The position numbers were made by a program, and so were the translations under genes. The notes beneath the pieces were generated by a model. It had not been told where the DNA came from. It ran no database searches and saw only the letters and a list, made by a program, of their open reading frames with translations. Below are positions 9,961-20,967 of a DNA stretch of 64,000 nucleotides, piece after piece (the first letter of the stretch is position 1; each line of letters begins with the position of its first letter). The stretch covers positions 124,001-188,000 of the forward strand of contig NZ_JAMPJU010000007.1 of NCBI RefSeq assembly GCF_025840185.1, in the 5' to 3' direction. This DNA comes from Brenneria izbisi (GTDB lineage Bacteria; Pseudomonadota; Gammaproteobacteria; Enterobacterales; Enterobacteriaceae).

Positions 9961-12900
9961 ATGGCCGAACCACGTTTTGTTCACCTGCGTGTTCACAGTG
10001 ACTATTCCATGATCGATGGGCTGGCAAAGATCGGGCCGCTGGTCAAAAAAGCAGCGGCGCTGGATATGCCGGCGCTGGCGATTACCGATTTCACCAACCT
10101 GTGCGGACTGGTGAAATTTTATGGCGGCGCGCACGGCGCGGGCATCAAGCCCATTATCGGCGCCGATGTGTTGGTCGCCAGTGAAGAACTGGGTGATGAA
10201 CTGGCGCAGCTTACGATACTGGCCATGAACAATGAGGGATACCAGAATTTAACCCTGCTGATTTCACGCGCTTATCAGCGTGGTTATGGCGCGGCTGGCC
10301 CGACAATCGATCGCGCCTGGCTCATTGAGCATCAGCACGGTCTGATTCTGTTATCCGGCGGGCGTCATGGCGATGTCGGCAAGTTCATGTTACGTGGCAA
10401 CCAGATGCAGGCCGAGCAGTGTCTGGCCTTTTATCAACACTACTTCCCTGATCGTTATTATCTGGAATTGATCCGCACCGGTCGCCCCGACGAAGAAAGT
10501 TATCTGCATTCCGCTGTTGCGCTGGCGACCAAACACGGCATTCCAGTGGTGGCTACCAACGATGTGCGTTTTATCAGTGAAGAAGATTTTGATGCGCACG
10601 AAATTCGGGTCGCCATCCACGATGGCTATACACTCGACGATCCCAAACGTCCTCGCAATTACAGTCCGCAGCAATATATGCGCACGGCAGATGAAATGTG
10701 CGAGCTCTTTGCCGATGTGCCGGAAGCATTAATCAACAGCGTCGAAATCGCCAAACGCTGTAACGTCACTATCCGATTGGGCGAATACTTTTTGCCGCAG
10801 TTCCCCACCGGGGACATGAGCACCGAAGATTATCTGGTCAAACGTGCAAAAGAAGGACTGGAAGCGCGCCTCGAATTTCTGTTTCCTGAACCGGAAGTAC
10901 GCGCACAAAGACGCCCCGAATATGATGAACGTCTGGATATCGAGCTGGGCGTTATCAACCAGATGGGATTCCCCGGTTACTTCCTGATCGTTATGGAGTT
11001 TATCCAGTGGTCCAAGGATAACAATGTCCCGGTGGGGCCGGGACGAGGTTCCGGCGCTGGATCGCTGGTGGCTTATGCGTTGAAAATTACCGATCTGGAT
11101 CCGCTGGCATTCGACCTGCTGTTTGAACGTTTCCTTAATCCTGAACGTGTCTCAATGCCTGACTTTGACGTCGATTTCTGCATGGAAAAACGCGATCTGG
11201 TGATTGAACATGTTGCGGAAATGTATGGTCGGGATGCGGTTTCGCAGATTATTACGTTCGGTACGATGGCGGCGAAAGCGGTTATCCGCGATGTGGGCCG
11301 GGTACTGGGCCATCCCTACGGTTTTGTCGATCGTATTTCCAAACTGGTGCCGCCCGATCCGGGAATGACGCTGGAAAAAGCCTTTGCCGCCGAACCTCAG
11401 TTGCCTGAAATTTATGAGGCTGACGAGGAAGTCAAAGCCCTGATCGATATGGCGCGTAAGCTGGAAGGCGTGACGCGCAATGCCGGGAAACATGCCGGCG
11501 GGGTAGTGATATCGCCCACCAAAATCACCGATTTCGCGCCGTTGTATTGCGATGCGGAAGGTAATCATCCGGTTACTCAGTTTGATAAGAGCGATGTGGA
11601 ATACGCCGGACTGGTTAAGTTCGATTTTCTTGGCCTGCGAACGCTGACCATCATCGACTGGGCGCTGGAAATGATCAATGCCCGGCGAGCGAAACAAGGA
11701 CTGGAGCCGATAGATATCGCGGCGATCCCGCTTGACGACAAGAAGAGTTTTGACATGTTGCAGCGTTCGGAAACCACAGCGGTATTCCAGCTTGAATCGC
11801 GCGGCATGAAAGATTTGATCAAACGTCTGAAGCCCGACTGCTTCGAAGATATGATCGCATTGGTGGCGTTGTTCCGTCCCGGTCCGTTGCAGTCCGGCAT
11901 GGTGGATAACTTTATCGACCGTAAGCATGGGCGTGAGGCGATCTCCTACCCTGATATCGAGTGGCAGCACGAATCGCTCAAACCTGTGCTGGAACCAACC
12001 TATGGTATTATTCTGTATCAGGAACAGGTAATGCAGATTGCTCAGGTTCTGGCTGGCTATACGCTGGGCGGCGCTGACATGTTGCGGCGAGCGATGGGTA
12101 AAAAGAACCCGGTTGAAATGGCCAAACAGCGCGGCGGTTTCGAAGAAGGCGCTAAATCGCGCGGTGTGGATGGTGAACTGGCGGTTAAAATTTTCGACCT
12201 GGTGGAGAAATTCGCGGGTTACGGCTTTAATAAATCGCACTCGGCGGCCTATGCTCTGGTTTCCTATCAAACCTTATGGCTGAAAGCGCACTATCCCGCG
12301 GAATTTATGGCGGCGGTAATGACCGCCGATATGGATAACACCGATAAGGTAGTCGGATTGGTTGATGAATGCTGGCGGATGGGGTTGAAAATCCTGCCGC
12401 CGGATATCAACAGCGGGCTTTACCATTTTCACGTCAATGATGAAGGTGAAATCGTTTACGGTATCGGGGCGATCAAAGGCGTAGGCGAAGGCCCGATCGA
12501 AGCCATTATCGAGGCGCGTAACCGGGACGGTTATTTCAAAGAACTGTTTGATCTCTGCGCCCGGACGGACATCAAGAAGCTTAACCGTCGGGTATTGGAA
12601 AAGCTGATTATGTCCGGGGCATTTGATCGTCTTGGCCCGCACCGCGCCGCGCTGATGAATTCGCTGGGCGATGCGCTGAAAGCGGCTGATCAGCATGCCA
12701 AAGCGGAAGCGATCGGTCAGGTCGATATGTTTGGCGTGCTGGCGGACGCGCCCGAACAGATTGAACAATCCTACAGTACGGTTCCGCCGTGGCCGGAACA
12801 GGTGGTGCTGGATGGCGAGCGGGAGACGCTGGGGCTTTATCTGACCGGCCACCCGATCACGCAGTATCTCAAGGAGATCGAACGCTATGCCGCCGGCTTG

Positions 12901-13443
12901 CGTTTGAAAGATATGCACCCGACGGAGCGGGGCAAAATGACCACTGCCGTCGGGCTGGTTTTGGCAGCCCGCGTCATGGTGACCAAGCGGGGAAACCGCA
13001 TTGGCGTTTGTACGCTGGACGATCGTTCCGGTCGCCTTGAAATTATGCTGTTTACCGATGCATTGGAAAAATATCAGCATTTATTGGAAAAAGACCGTAT
13101 TCTGATCGCCAGTGGACAGGTCAGCTTTGATGACTTCAGCGGCGGACTTAAAATGACCGTCCGCGAGTTAATGGATATCAGCGAAGCGCGGGAAAAATAT
13201 GCGCGCGGGCTTGCTATCTCGCTGACTGACAGGCAAATTGATGACCAGCTATTAAACCGTCTTCGTCAATCGTTGGAACCCCATCGTTCGGGGACGATCC
13301 CAGTGCATCTCTACTACCAGCGGGAAGATGCGCGCGCCCGGTTACGTTTCGGCGCCGCATGGCGTATAACGCCAACGGACATGTTACTCAATGAGTTGCG
13401 TACATTAGTGGGTAATGAGCAGGTGGAACTGGAATTTGACTAA
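9961..13443 (+). CDS. dnaE: DNA polymerase III alpha subunit
   Basis: This is the replicative polymerase of the chromosome. The ATG at 9961 gives 1160 residues, exactly the E. coli length, beginning [16 protein letters not shown]. An earlier in-frame start at 9922 adds 13 unconserved residues and was rejected. An N-terminal PHP domain is followed by the palm, whose catalytic aspartates D401 and D403 are seen in MPDFDVDF. Fingers, a helix-hairpin-helix region and an OB fold (about 990-1080, [17 protein letters not shown]) follow. accA starts 12 bases after its stop. Confidence 0.98.
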   Translation: MAEPRFVHLRVHSDYSMIDGLAKIGPLVKKAAALDMPALAITDFTNLCGLVKFYGGAHGAGIKPIIGADVLVASEELGDELAQLTILAMNNEGYQNLTLLISRAYQRGYGAAGPTIDRAWLIEHQHGLILLSGGRHGDVGKFMLRGNQMQAEQCLAFYQHYFPDRYYLELIRTGRPDEESYLHSAVALATKHGIPVVATNDVRFISEEDFDAHEIRVAIHDGYTLDDPKRPRNYSPQQYMRTADEMCELFADVPEALINSVEIAKRCNVTIRLGEYFLPQFPTGDMSTEDYLVKRAKEGLEARLEFLFPEPEVRAQRRPEYDERLDIELGVINQMGFPGYFLIVMEFIQWSKDNNVPVGPGRGSGAGSLVAYALKITDLDPLAFDLLFERFLNPERVSMPDFDVDFCMEKRDLVIEHVAEMYGRDAVSQIITFGTMAAKAVIRDVGRVLGHPYGFVDRISKLVPPDPGMTLEKAFAAEPQLPEIYEADEEVKALIDMARKLEGVTRNAGKHAGGVVISPTKITDFAPLYCDAEGNHPVTQFDKSDVEYAGLVKFDFLGLRTLTIIDWALEMINARRAKQGLEPIDIAAIPLDDKKSFDMLQRSETTAVFQLESRGMKDLIKRLKPDCFEDMIALVALFRPGPLQSGMVDNFIDRKHGREAISYPDIEWQHESLKPVLEPTYGIILYQEQVMQIAQVLAGYTLGGADMLRRAMGKKNPVEMAKQRGGFEEGAKSRGVDGELAVKIFDLVEKFAGYGFNKSHSAAYALVSYQTLWLKAHYPAEFMAAVMTADMDNTDKVVGLVDECWRMGLKILPPDINSGLYHFHVNDEGEIVYGIGAIKGVGEGPIEAIIEARNRDGYFKELFDLCARTDIKKLNRRVLEKLIMSGAFDRLGPHRAALMNSLGDALKAADQHAKAEAIGQVDMFGVLADAPEQIEQSYSTVPPWPEQVVLDGERETLGLYLTGHPITQYLKEIERYAAGLRLKDMHPTERGKMTTAVGLVLAARVMVTKRGNRIGVCTLDDRSGRLEIMLFTDALEKYQHLLEKDRILIASGQVSFDDFSGGLKMTVRELMDISEAREKYARGLAISLTDRQIDDQLLNRLRQSLEPHRSGTIPVHLYYQREDARARLRFGAAWRITPTDMLLNELRTLVGNEQVELEFD

Positions 13444-13455
13444 TATAGGAATACT

Positions 13456-14415
13456 ATGAGTCTGAATTTTCTTGATTTTGAGCAGCCGATTGCAGAGTTG
13501 GAAGCGAAAATTGACTCGCTGACCGCAGTCAGCCGTCAAGACGAAAAATTAGATATTAATCTGGACGAAGAAGTACAGCGTCTGCGTGAAAAGAGCGTTG
13601 AACTGACGCGTAAAATCTTCTCCGATCTGGGCGCCTGGCAAGTCGCGCAATTAGCGCGTCACCCGCAACGTCCGTACACGCTTGATTATATTAAGCATAT
13701 CTTTACCGACTTTGATGAATTAGCGGGCGATCGCGCTTATGCAGACGATAAAGCGATTGTCGGCGGCATTGCGCGGCTGGATGGGCGTCCGGTAATGATC
13801 ATTGGTCATCAGAAAGGACGCGAAACCAAAGAAAAAATTCGTCGCAACTTCGGTATGCCAGCGCCGGAAGGTTACCGCAAAGCGTTGCGCCTGATGGAAA
13901 TGGCCGAACGTTTCAAAATGCCGATTATCACCTTTATTGATACGCCGGGCGCTTATCCTGGCGTTGGCGCGGAAGAGCGTGGTCAGTCCGAGGCGATTGC
14001 GCGTAACCTGCGTGAAATGTCGACGCTGCGGGTGCCTATTGTCTGTACCGTGATTGGCGAGGGGGGGTCTGGCGGCGCGCTGGCCATCGGTGTCGGCGAT
14101 AAGGTGAATATGTTGCAATACAGCACCTATTCCGTGATTTCCCCGGAAGGTTGTGCCTCAATCCTGTGGAAAAGCGCGGACAAAGCGCCATTAGCCGCGG
14201 AAGCGATGGGCATTACGGCGCCGCGTCTGAAAGAACTGAAACTGATTGATTCGGTTATCCCTGAACCATTGGGATCGGCGCACCGGAATGTTGCTGCGAT
14301 GGCGGTGTCCTTGAAAGCACAACTGCTGGCCGACCTGCTCGATCTGGATAGCCTGAGCGAAGAAGAATTGTTGAACCGTCGTTATCAGCGGCTGATGAAT
14401 TACGGCTACTGCTGA
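13456..14415 (+). CDS. accA: Acetyl-CoA carboxylase carboxyltransferase subunit alpha
   Basis: AccA pairs with AccD to move CO2 from carboxybiotin to acetyl-CoA, the first committed step of fatty-acid synthesis. It has 319 residues as in E. coli. The crotonase-like carboxyltransferase fold shows the conserved [17 protein letters not shown] segment and the [10 protein letters not shown] glycine-rich oxyanion motif. It follows dnaE at 12 bases and ends before a strong terminator. Confidence 0.97.
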   Translation: MSLNFLDFEQPIAELEAKIDSLTAVSRQDEKLDINLDEEVQRLREKSVELTRKIFSDLGAWQVAQLARHPQRPYTLDYIKHIFTDFDELAGDRAYADDKAIVGGIARLDGRPVMIIGHQKGRETKEKIRRNFGMPAPEGYRKALRLMEMAERFKMPIITFIDTPGAYPGVGAEERGQSEAIARNLREMSTLRVPIVCTVIGEGGSGGALAIGVGDKVNMLQYSTYSVISPEGCASILWKSADKAPLAAEAMGITAPRLKELKLIDSVIPEPLGSAHRNVAAMAVSLKAQLLADLLDLDSLSEEELLNRRYQRLMNYGYC

Positions 14416-14440
14416 TTTTATTCATAATGCCGTCATTCAA

Positions 14441-14474
14441 AAGTCCGCTGTCAGCAATGAGAGCGGACTTTTTG
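14441..14474 (+). terminator. Intrinsic terminator after accA
   Basis: The arms AAGTCCGCT (14441-14449) and AGCGGACTT (14462-14470) pair over nine bases with a 12-base loop, followed by TTTT. It closes the lpx-dnaE-accA run before yaeR. Confidence 0.85.
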
Positions 14475-14572
14475 CTATGCTGACGACGATCTGAGACGGC
14501 GCGGGAAGGCGCGTCCGGCAACGAGTCTACGATTATCACTAAATTTGTCATATACCGTACAAACAGGTGCTC

Positions 14573-14962
14573 ATGCTAAAAATACTCGATATCCATCATG
14601 TGGCGATTATTTGCGCTGACTATCCGCGCAGTAAGGCATTTTACTGTGATGTGCTGGGTTTTTCGCTGAAAAACGAGGTATATCGCGCCGGGAGAGATTC
14701 GTGGAAAGGCGATTTGTCGTTGAACGACCGTTACGTCATCGAACTGTTTTCCTTTCCTTCTCCACCGCCGCGGGTCAGTCAGCCTGAGGCGTGTGGCTTG
14801 CGACATCTGGCCTTTGCTGTTGAGAATGTTGAGCAGGCGATGGCTTCGCTGGCTGATGCCGGTGTGAACTGCGAACCCGTGCGTATCGATCCTGAAACGC
14901 AGCGGCGGTTTACTTTTTTCTGCGATCCCGATGGATTGCCCTTAGAACTGTATGAGGTTTAA
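14573..14962 (+). CDS. yaeR: VOC (glyoxalase-like) metalloprotein YaeR
   Basis: This is a small vicinal-oxygen-chelate fold protein of the glyoxalase I/dioxygenase superfamily, closely matching E. coli YaeR; its substrate is not known. The ATG at 14573 gives 129 residues, the E. coli length. A GTG two codons upstream is possible but less likely. Metal-ligand candidates are the His in IHHVAII (near residue 8), the His in LRHLAF and the Glu in LPLELYEV, in two beta-alpha-beta-beta-beta units. It lies four bases before tilS, probably co-transcribed. The ldcC gene found between accA and yaeR in E. coli is absent. Confidence 0.9.
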   Translation: MLKILDIHHVAIICADYPRSKAFYCDVLGFSLKNEVYRAGRDSWKGDLSLNDRYVIELFSFPSPPPRVSQPEACGLRHLAFAVENVEQAMASLADAGVNCEPVRIDPETQRRFTFFCDPDGLPLELYEV

Positions 14963-14965
14963 CCC

Positions 14966-16279
14966 GTGAAGATCACGGAAACCTTGCTCAATGCGGTAGC
15001 TGAATGTATCGCAGGCCATCGACAGATCCTGGTGGCGTATAGCGGCGGATTAGATTCCAGCGTGTTATTGCATCTTCTGGTTACGTTACGCCAGCGCGAT
15101 AAGCAGGTGATCCGTGCCGCGTATGTGCATCACGGCCTGAATCCGTTGGCGGATAGTTGGGCGGAACATTGCCGGCAATGCTGTCAGCAGTGGCAGGTGC
15201 CGTTTGCTTCATTGCCTGTCGCCGTGGATGCGCAAAACGGGGGCATTGAAGCGGCGGCGAGAACGGCGCGTTATCAGGCGTTGAGCGCACATTTGCACCG
15301 CGATGAGATCTTGCTGACGGCGCAGCATCTTGATGATCAGTGCGAGACTTTTATGCTGGCGCTCAAACGCGGCAGCGGGCCAGCCGGTCTTTCCGCCATG
15401 GCCGTTAGCGCGCCGCTTGCTACACGCCGGTTATTACGACCATTGTTAGGTTTCTCCCGTCAACAGTTGGAACAATATGCCACGCGGCATCAACTAAGCT
15501 GGATTGAAGATGACAGTAATCAGGACGAACGCTTTGACCGGAATTTTTTGCGGCGTCAGATCCTGCCGCTGCTGGCAGCGCGTTGGCCGCATTTTCCCTC
15601 CGCCGTGGCGCGTAGTGCGCAACTGTGCGCCGAGCAGGAACAATTGCTGGATGAACTGTTGGCTGAGTCGCTGCATGCATTATGTCGCTCTGACGGGGCG
15701 CTGAGTATTGAGGGATTACGTCCGCTGAGCACGGCGCGGCGCGGCGCATTACTGCGTCGCTGGCTATCGGAGCATGACGTGCCGATGCCGACACGCGACC
15801 AATTACACCGATTATGGCATGAGGTGGCGGTTAGTCGTCAGGATGCCGAGCCGGTGCTACAGTTTGGTCGATGGCAAATCCGGCGTTTTCGTCAGCATCT
15901 TTATGTATTGCCGCTGATGTTATCGCTGAAAGGCTGTGTTTTACCGTGGCAACCGCTATTGGGGCCGTTGACCTTGCCGGATGGATTGGGATCGCTGGCA
16001 TTGGCGGAACACGGAACCGCGATGCGTCCGCCGCGTGCGGATGAGCCTGTCAGCATCCGCTTTACGGTCACTGGCATGATCCATATGGTTGGCCGATCGC
16101 GTGGGCGTCAGATCAAAAAGCTCTGGCAAGAACTGGAAGTGCCGCCGTGGTGCCGCGACAGAACGCCGTTGGTGTTTTATGGCGATCAACTAATCGCCGC
16201 ACTGGGTCGATTCGTCACCTGGGAAGGTCAGGCGGAAGAACCGGGTACCTGCTGGCATATTGTCTGGCGAAAAAATTGA
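14966..16279 (+). CDS. tilS: tRNA(Ile)-lysidine synthetase
   Basis: TilS converts cytidine 34 of the minor isoleucine tRNA (CAU anticodon) to lysidine, using ATP and lysine, so that it reads AUA. It starts at GTG (14966) and has 437 residues. The PP-loop SGGLDSS lies at about residues 26-32, the N-type ATP pyrophosphatase domain covers about 1-210, and the C-terminal tRNA-binding domains follow with the RGRQIKKLWQ segment. It is coupled to yaeR by a three-base gap and ends at a bidirectional terminator shared with rof. Confidence 0.96.
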   Translation: MKITETLLNAVAECIAGHRQILVAYSGGLDSSVLLHLLVTLRQRDKQVIRAAYVHHGLNPLADSWAEHCRQCCQQWQVPFASLPVAVDAQNGGIEAAARTARYQALSAHLHRDEILLTAQHLDDQCETFMLALKRGSGPAGLSAMAVSAPLATRRLLRPLLGFSRQQLEQYATRHQLSWIEDDSNQDERFDRNFLRRQILPLLAARWPHFPSAVARSAQLCAEQEQLLDELLAESLHALCRSDGALSIEGLRPLSTARRGALLRRWLSEHDVPMPTRDQLHRLWHEVAVSRQDAEPVLQFGRWQIRRFRQHLYVLPLMLSLKGCVLPWQPLLGPLTLPDGLGSLALAEHGTAMRPPRADEPVSIRFTVTGMIHMVGRSRGRQIKKLWQELEVPPWCRDRTPLVFYGDQLIAALGRFVTWEGQAEEPGTCWHIVWRKN

Positions 16280-16304
16280 ATCCTTTTTGCTAAGGACTGA
16301 AATG

Positions 16305-16349
16305 AAAACGGACAACCAGGGGCGTATTCACAGGTTGTCCGTTTTGCAG
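16305..16349. terminator. Bidirectional terminator between tilS and rof
   Basis: A 13-base perfect stem, AAAACGGACAACC (16305-16317) with GGTTGTCCGTTTT (16333-16345), lies between two convergent genes. The A-rich left side and T-rich right side let it work on both strands. Confidence 0.85.
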
Positions 16350-16365
16350 GAAAGCGGGTGGGGCG

Positions 16366-16626
16366 TCAGGGTTCGCTGACGACGACTTTTCCTATTTCGG
16401 GATGGCTGAAGCTGACAATGTGATCGAGTCGCAGTTCGCGTGTCGAGCCCGCCTCTTCGATCACCAGGTATTCCACATGTTTACGCGAGATCATATCACT
16501 GGCTTTGCCGGTAACGATCTCGCCATTACGTAGTTCCAGCGTCAGCGTTAAATTCTGCTGACAGGTCGCTTCCAGGTTGTCGTAATCATCACAGTTGATG
16601 GGTTGATATTCGTTACTCATTGACAT
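16366..16626 (-). CDS. rof: Rho-binding antiterminator Rof (YaeO)
   Basis: Rof binds the Rho transcription terminator and blocks its RNA-binding site, lowering Rho-dependent termination. It has 86 residues (84 in E. coli). The conserved start [13 protein letters not shown] and the tail FSHPEIG match the family; the fold is Sm-like. Its start overlaps the 3' end of yaeP by 14 bases, so the two are translationally coupled as in E. coli. Confidence 0.95.
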   Translation of the reverse strand: MSMSNEYQPINCDDYDNLEATCQQNLTLTLELRNGEIVTGKASDMISRKHVEYLVIEEAGSTRELRLDHIVSFSHPEIGKVVVSEP

Positions 16627-16813
16627 AATCGCTCACCAATAAGTTAGCGGCGGCATAGGCCGCCTGTTCCCTGACAGAGGATGGCAATGCCGTATTCGCG
16701 GCGATTTCATCCAGGGTTTTCAATACACAACCCAGCGCGTCGGGTATATAGCCCAGATCGCCACTGGCGATCTCTGCGTATAAGCGGCGTACTAATTCAC
16801 AGTATTGCTGCAT
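16613..16813 (-). CDS. yaeP: Conserved small protein YaeP
   Basis: This is a 66-residue protein, the same length as E. coli YaeP, of unknown function. It is mainly helical, with the conserved start [15 protein letters not shown] and the tail [10 protein letters not shown]. It precedes and overlaps rof on the reverse strand; the pair is divergent from yaeQ across a 239-base gap that must hold promoters for both directions. The tie to rof suggests a link to transcription termination, but nothing in the sequence shows this. Confidence 0.92.
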   Translation of the reverse strand: MQQYCELVRRLYAEIASGDLGYIPDALGCVLKTLDEIAANTALPSSVREQAAYAAANLLVSDYVNE

Positions 16814-17052
16814 TATATCCTCCCTTCAAAGCTTAACCCGGTAGACATTCATGCATCATCACTTTGACGGCACCTGATGTTGTAAGCCCTCACAGATAAA
16901 CTCTATTTATCTAAGCGACTATAGCATAGGCTCCGGCAGGATATCAGTATTCCTCAGATACCTTATCCACGCATTATGGGGCGAATATCACCATTACTGT
17001 GAGGATAGTCCGAACTCAAGTACACTGTGGGCGAATAAATACGAGGTAACAG

Positions 17053-17601
17053 ATGGCATTAAAAGCAACGGTTTACAAAGCAACCATTAATATCGCGGAT
17101 ATGGATCGCCATTTTTTCCATGATGCCAGCTTGACTATCGCCCAACATCCCTCAGAAACTGAGCAACGCATGATGCTGCGCTTGTTGGCCTGGATCTGTC
17201 ATGCGGATGAACATTTGCGTTTCACCAAAGGCTTGAGTGCCGACGATGAACCTGAAATCTGGTTGCGTAACGACACGATGGAACTTGAATTATGGATTGA
17301 GTTGGGGTTACCGGATGAGCGGCGTTTGAAAAAAGCCTGCAATCAATCCCGTTCGGTGGTGTTGTACGCCTACAGTGAGCGTGCCGGGCAGGTGTGGTGG
17401 CAAAATATCGCCGATAACGTTGCCGGATATAAAAACCTGACTATCCGTTTTCTTGATGATCGCCAGTTAGCTCAGCTTGCTACTCTGGCCCAACGCAATA
17501 TGACATTACAGGCGACCTTGCAGGAAGGTACGATCTGGCTGTCGGATGAAAAGAATAGTCTGGAAATCACATTTGCCGACTGGCAAATCGCCCGCATATA
17601 A
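17053..17601 (+). CDS. yaeQ: Conserved protein YaeQ
   Basis: YaeQ is a 182-residue protein (181 in E. coli) with a PD-(D/E)XK nuclease-like fold known from structural work on the family; a biological role is not settled. The conserved stretch [23 protein letters not shown] near residues 48-70 is clear. An ATG at 17053 follows GAGGTAA. In E. coli the next genes are arfB and nlpE; here mutS lies convergently downstream, which marks a gene-order break. Confidence 0.92.
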   Translation: MALKATVYKATINIADMDRHFFHDASLTIAQHPSETEQRMMLRLLAWICHADEHLRFTKGLSADDEPEIWLRNDTMELELWIELGLPDERRLKKACNQSRSVVLYAYSERAGQVWWQNIADNVAGYKNLTIRFLDDRQLAQLATLAQRNMTLQATLQEGTIWLSDEKNSLEITFADWQIARI

Positions 17602-17609
17602 CAAGGATA

Positions 17610-17644
17610 AAATCAAGGCGCAGATAGGCACGGCGCCTTGATTT
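17610..17644. terminator. Bidirectional terminator between yaeQ and mutS
   Basis: A perfect 12-base stem, AAATCAAGGCGC (17610-17621) with GCGCCTTGATTT (17633-17644), has an 11-base loop and A/T-rich flanks. It serves the convergent yaeQ and mutS genes. Confidence 0.85.
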
Positions 17645-17657
17645 CTCTTCGTCCCGC

Positions 17658-20222
17658 TTACAGCATTTTCTTCAATTGATACAACCAGTCCAGTGCCTGA
17701 CGTGGCGTGAGCGCATCGGGATCGATTGATTCCAACGCATCCAGCGCCGGTGAAGACGCTTCTTGCTCCAGCAAGGCCAGTTGCGCGCCGTCAATATGGC
17801 TGGCGGACGCGTTGTTGGATAGCGTTTCCAACTCTTTGAGCTTTTGGCGCGCTCGCTTGATGACATCTTTCGGGACACCGGCTAAGGCCGCGACCGCCAA
17901 CCCATAACTTTTGCTGGCGGCGCCGTCCTGAACGCTGTGCATAAATGCGATGGTATCCCCATGCTCGCGCGCATCCAGGTGCACATTGAAAACACCTTCC
18001 ATTTTTTCAGGCAGATTGGTCAATTCGAAATAGTGGGTTGCGAACAGCGTCATGGCTTTGATGCGGTTAGCCAGATTTTCAGCGCAGGCCCAGGCTAAGG
18101 ATAAACCGTCATAGGTTGAGGTTCCGCGACCGATCTCGTCCATCAGCACCAGACTGTTTTCCGTGGCGTTATGCAGAATATTGGCAGTTTCCGTCATTTC
18201 CACCATGAAGGTTGAACGACCGGAGGCCAGATCGTCCGCGGCGCCAACGCGGGTGAAGATGCGATCCACCGGGCCGATAACGGCCTGATCAGCAGGAACG
18301 AAGCAGCCAATATGCGCCATCAGTACGATCAGCGCCGCCTGACGCATGTAAGTGCTTTTCCCGCCCATATTCGGGCCGGTCACGATCAGCATGCGACGCT
18401 GTGGGGAGAGCGCCAGCGGATTCGAGATAAAGGGTTCGCTGAGAACCTGTTCCACCACCGGATGACGACCGCCGCTAATCTTGAGGCCGGGTTTATCGCT
18501 GAGCGTCGGACATACATAGTTCAACGTATCCGCGCGTTCCGCCAGATTTGCCAGCACATCCAACTTGGCGAGGGCCGCCGCACTTTGCTGAAGTTCAGCC
18601 AGATGGGGCAGCAGCAGGTCGAACAGTTCATCATAAAGGGCTTTTTCCAATGCCAGCGCTTTGCCTTTGGATGTCAGCACCTTATCTTCATATTCTTTCA
18701 GTTCAGGAATGATATAGCGTTCGGCATTTTTCAGCGTTTGGCGTCGCACATAATGTATTGGCACCTGATGGCTTTGGCCGCGACTGACCTGAATATAATA
18801 GCCATGTACGCCATTAAAACCGACCTTGAGCGTATCCAGTCCCAGCTTTTCACGTTCACGGATTTCCAGCTTGTCCAGATAATCGCTGGCGCCGTCAGCC
18901 AACGCCCGCCATTCATCCAGTTCGGCATGATAACCCGGCGCGATGACGCCACCGTCACGCACCAGTACCGGCGGCGTTTCGACGACGGCGCGCTCAAGCA
19001 GATCCTGTAACGCGTCGAATTGACCAATCTGATCCTCCAACTGTCGGATAGCGTCGCTTTCCAGCGGGGCCAGTTGCGCCCGAATAGCAGGAAATTGCTG
19101 AAAAGCATGACGCATACGCGCCAGATCGCGCGGACGGGCAGTGCGCAGCGCCAGACGCGCCAGAATTCGCTCCAGATCGCCGACCTGCCGTAGATAAGGC
19201 TGCAAATCAGGCGCGATATCCCGCAACGTGCTGATAGCCTGCTGACGCCGCGTCAACGCGGCGATATCACGGACCGGCATATGGATCCAGCGTTTCAACA
19301 TCCGGCTGCCCATGGGCGTTACGGTGCGATCGAGCACCGCTGCCAGCGTATTTTCTGTTCCGCCGGACAGATTCTGCGTCAGTTCCAGATTACGCCGGGT
19401 GGCGGCGTCCATGATGATACCGTCCTGCTGACGTTCCATGGTGATGCCGCGAATATGCGGCAGAGACGTGCGCTGGGTATCTTTGGCGTATTGCAGCAGG
19501 CAACCGGCTGCTCTCAGCGCCAGCTTCGCCTGTTCAACGCCAAATCCGCTGAGATCGCGCGTACCAAATTGCAGATTGAGTTGCTGACGGGCGGTATCCA
19601 GTTCAAATTCCCATAATGGGCGGCGGCGCAGACCGTGACGATGTTCAATCAACGGCATGGCTTCAAACGATTCGGGATAAAGCAGTTCGGCTGGATTGGT
19701 GCGTTGCAACTCGGCAGCCATGGTTTCCTGATCGCCCGGTTCGGCAACCCGGAAACGACCGGAACTGATATCCAGCGTGGCATAGCCGAATCCACGGCCA
19801 TCCTGCCAAATAGCGGCCAACAGGTTGTCCTGTTTTTCCTGCAATAGGGCTTCGTCGCTGATGGTGCCGGGGGTCACGATACGCACCACTTTGCGTTCCA
19901 CCGGTCCTTTGCTGGTGGCCGGATCGCCGATCTGTTCGCAAATAGCGACCGATTCGCCCAGTTGCACCAGCTTGGCAAGATAGTTCTCAACGGCATGGTG
20001 CGGGACACCGGCCATAGGAATCGGCTCGCCGGCGGAAGCGCCGCGTTTGGTCAGGGAGATATCCAGAAGCTGAGAAGCGCGTTTGGCGTCGTCATAGAAT
20101 AGCTCATAGAAGTCGCCCATACGGTAGAACAGCAGAATTTCCGGGTGTTGTGATTTCAGCTTGAAGTACTGCTGCATCATGGGCGTGTGGGCGGTGAAGT
20201 CCTTGTCTGTGGCTTCATTCAT
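17658..20222 (-). CDS. mutS: DNA mismatch repair protein MutS
   Basis: MutS finds mismatches and small loops in new DNA and recruits MutL. It has 854 residues (853 in E. coli). The mismatch-contacting Phe-x-Glu lies in MGDFYELF at about residues 38-40. The Walker [10 protein letters not shown] lies near residue 617, followed by the Walker [17 protein letters not shown] and the FATHYFEL switch. The start codon lies only 36 bases from repeat copy A of the accessory island, so its native upstream promoter has probably been replaced. Confidence 0.98.
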   Translation of the reverse strand: MNEATDKDFTAHTPMMQQYFKLKSQHPEILLFYRMGDFYELFYDDAKRASQLLDISLTKRGASAGEPIPMAGVPHHAVENYLAKLVQLGESVAICEQIGDPATSKGPVERKVVRIVTPGTISDEALLQEKQDNLLAAIWQDGRGFGYATLDISSGRFRVAEPGDQETMAAELQRTNPAELLYPESFEAMPLIEHRHGLRRRPLWEFELDTARQQLNLQFGTRDLSGFGVEQAKLALRAAGCLLQYAKDTQRTSLPHIRGITMERQQDGIIMDAATRRNLELTQNLSGGTENTLAAVLDRTVTPMGSRMLKRWIHMPVRDIAALTRRQQAISTLRDIAPDLQPYLRQVGDLERILARLALRTARPRDLARMRHAFQQFPAIRAQLAPLESDAIRQLEDQIGQFDALQDLLERAVVETPPVLVRDGGVIAPGYHAELDEWRALADGASDYLDKLEIREREKLGLDTLKVGFNGVHGYYIQVSRGQSHQVPIHYVRRQTLKNAERYIIPELKEYEDKVLTSKGKALALEKALYDELFDLLLPHLAELQQSAAALAKLDVLANLAERADTLNYVCPTLSDKPGLKISGGRHPVVEQVLSEPFISNPLALSPQRRMLIVTGPNMGGKSTYMRQAALIVLMAHIGCFVPADQAVIGPVDRIFTRVGAADDLASGRSTFMVEMTETANILHNATENSLVLMDEIGRGTSTYDGLSLAWACAENLANRIKAMTLFATHYFELTNLPEKMEGVFNVHLDAREHGDTIAFMHSVQDGAASKSYGLAVAALAGVPKDVIKRARQKLKELETLSNNASASHIDGAQLALLEQEASSPALDALESIDPDALTPRQALDWLYQLKKML

Positions 20223-20258
20223 ATTGATTTTACTCGTTTTTCAGTCTTTCAGTAGGAG

Positions 20259-20659
20259 CAGGCGGCTGCTTGTAAAAGAGCTAAAACCTACCTGAATCCA
20301 TAAATTCGTATACCAGAATAGAAGTGATAATGATCTTTTCCGGCGGATATATATTGGGCTGCATTGATGTAGATGACACTTAATCAGTCTAAAGCCCGTC
20401 TTCGATCCCGAAGGGCCTATCATCCATGTTCCCCATCCGGGGCGAAAACCCTATCTTATCACTGATAATAAGCGCGCTTCACCCGTAGGTTTGGGGTACA
20501 GCGTCACGAAAAACCTCTATCATCCAACGACAGGTGGATTACGGCTAACCAATGGCAACCGAAGAGAAAGTACCACAGGAAGTTATCAGAGCTACGATTG
20601 GAAATGTATCTGATTTTGCCGATATTGGTCAGGCTCGCGAAGCGGCTCGCAACTTTGCC
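20259..20659. repeat. 401-bp direct repeat, copy A
   Basis: This segment recurs at 23778-24178 in the same orientation and without gaps; only three differences were found by eye (near 20369, 20415 and 20420). It starts CAGGCGGCTGCTTGT and contains two small GC-rich hairpins around 20394-20443. Its right part holds the first 36 codons of the integrase-like reading frame that begins at 20552. Nothing else coding was recognised in its left 290 bases. Copies A and B bound the Hcp/DUF4225 cassette. Confidence 0.95.
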
Positions 20660-20850
20660 CAGACGATGAAGCAAACGAAGTGAAGCCCGAATGCGATTAG
20701 GAAAGAAATCAACTTGGCTGAACTGACCATCAGTGAAGTGTTCGCTCAATACCGTCATCATCTGTTAGGAAGAACCAAACCTGCTAAACTCAATGTGTTG
20801 AACTAGAAGGGAATTGCTAAACTTGCTGATAGACATATCGTTAACGCCAT
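20552..20850 (+). pseudogene. Decayed integrase-like gene (N-terminal and core-binding region)
   Basis: From ATG 20552 the frame reads MATEEKVPQEVIRATIGNV, then an AREAARNFA helix. It stops at TGA 20681 after 43 codons. The same frame resumes with NAIRKEINLAELTISEVFAQ, YRHHLLGRTKPAKLN, a TAG at 20804 and KGIAKLADRHI. The second part resembles the SAM-like core-binding domain of phage tyrosine recombinases (T-x-x-E-V-F-x-x-Y-x-x-H-L pattern). No catalytic domain (R, HxxR, Y) follows, so the gene is dead. The family assignment rests on pattern only and is moderately sure. Confidence 0.45.
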
Positions 20851-20925
20851 AACGGTGCGGTCAGCCCCTGTCTGGTAGTGCAATAATTTTCAGGGGCGAT
20901 TGGTGATGAGATGCTTTTGTGATAG

Positions 20926-20966
20926 GGTACGTACCTAGTGAGTTCGTCATAATTATAAGGTACGTA
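20926..20966 (+). promoter_or_regulatory. Candidate operator for the ribbon-helix-helix gene
   Basis: A perfect palindrome GGTACGTACC (20926-20935) is repeated in part as GGTACGTA (20959-20966), 33 bases apart and ending just before the ATG at 20968. Short palindromic repeats overlapping the promoter are typical of self-regulating ribbon-helix-helix proteins. Binding is inferred. Confidence 0.4.
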
Positions 20967-20967
20967 T

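Noticed and set aside
11152-12270. 372-codon open frame antisense to dnaE
   Set aside because: It lies fully inside a conserved essential gene, has no ribosome site or family pattern, and mirrors the codon pattern of dnaE.
20223-20300. tRNA gene as the attachment site of the island
   Set aside because: No cloverleaf or CCA-ended tRNA sequence could be found at either repeat or next to mutS.
20241-20423. 60-codon reverse frame within repeat copy A
   Set aside because: It has no ribosome site or recognisable domain and uses the left part of the repeat, which appears non-coding.
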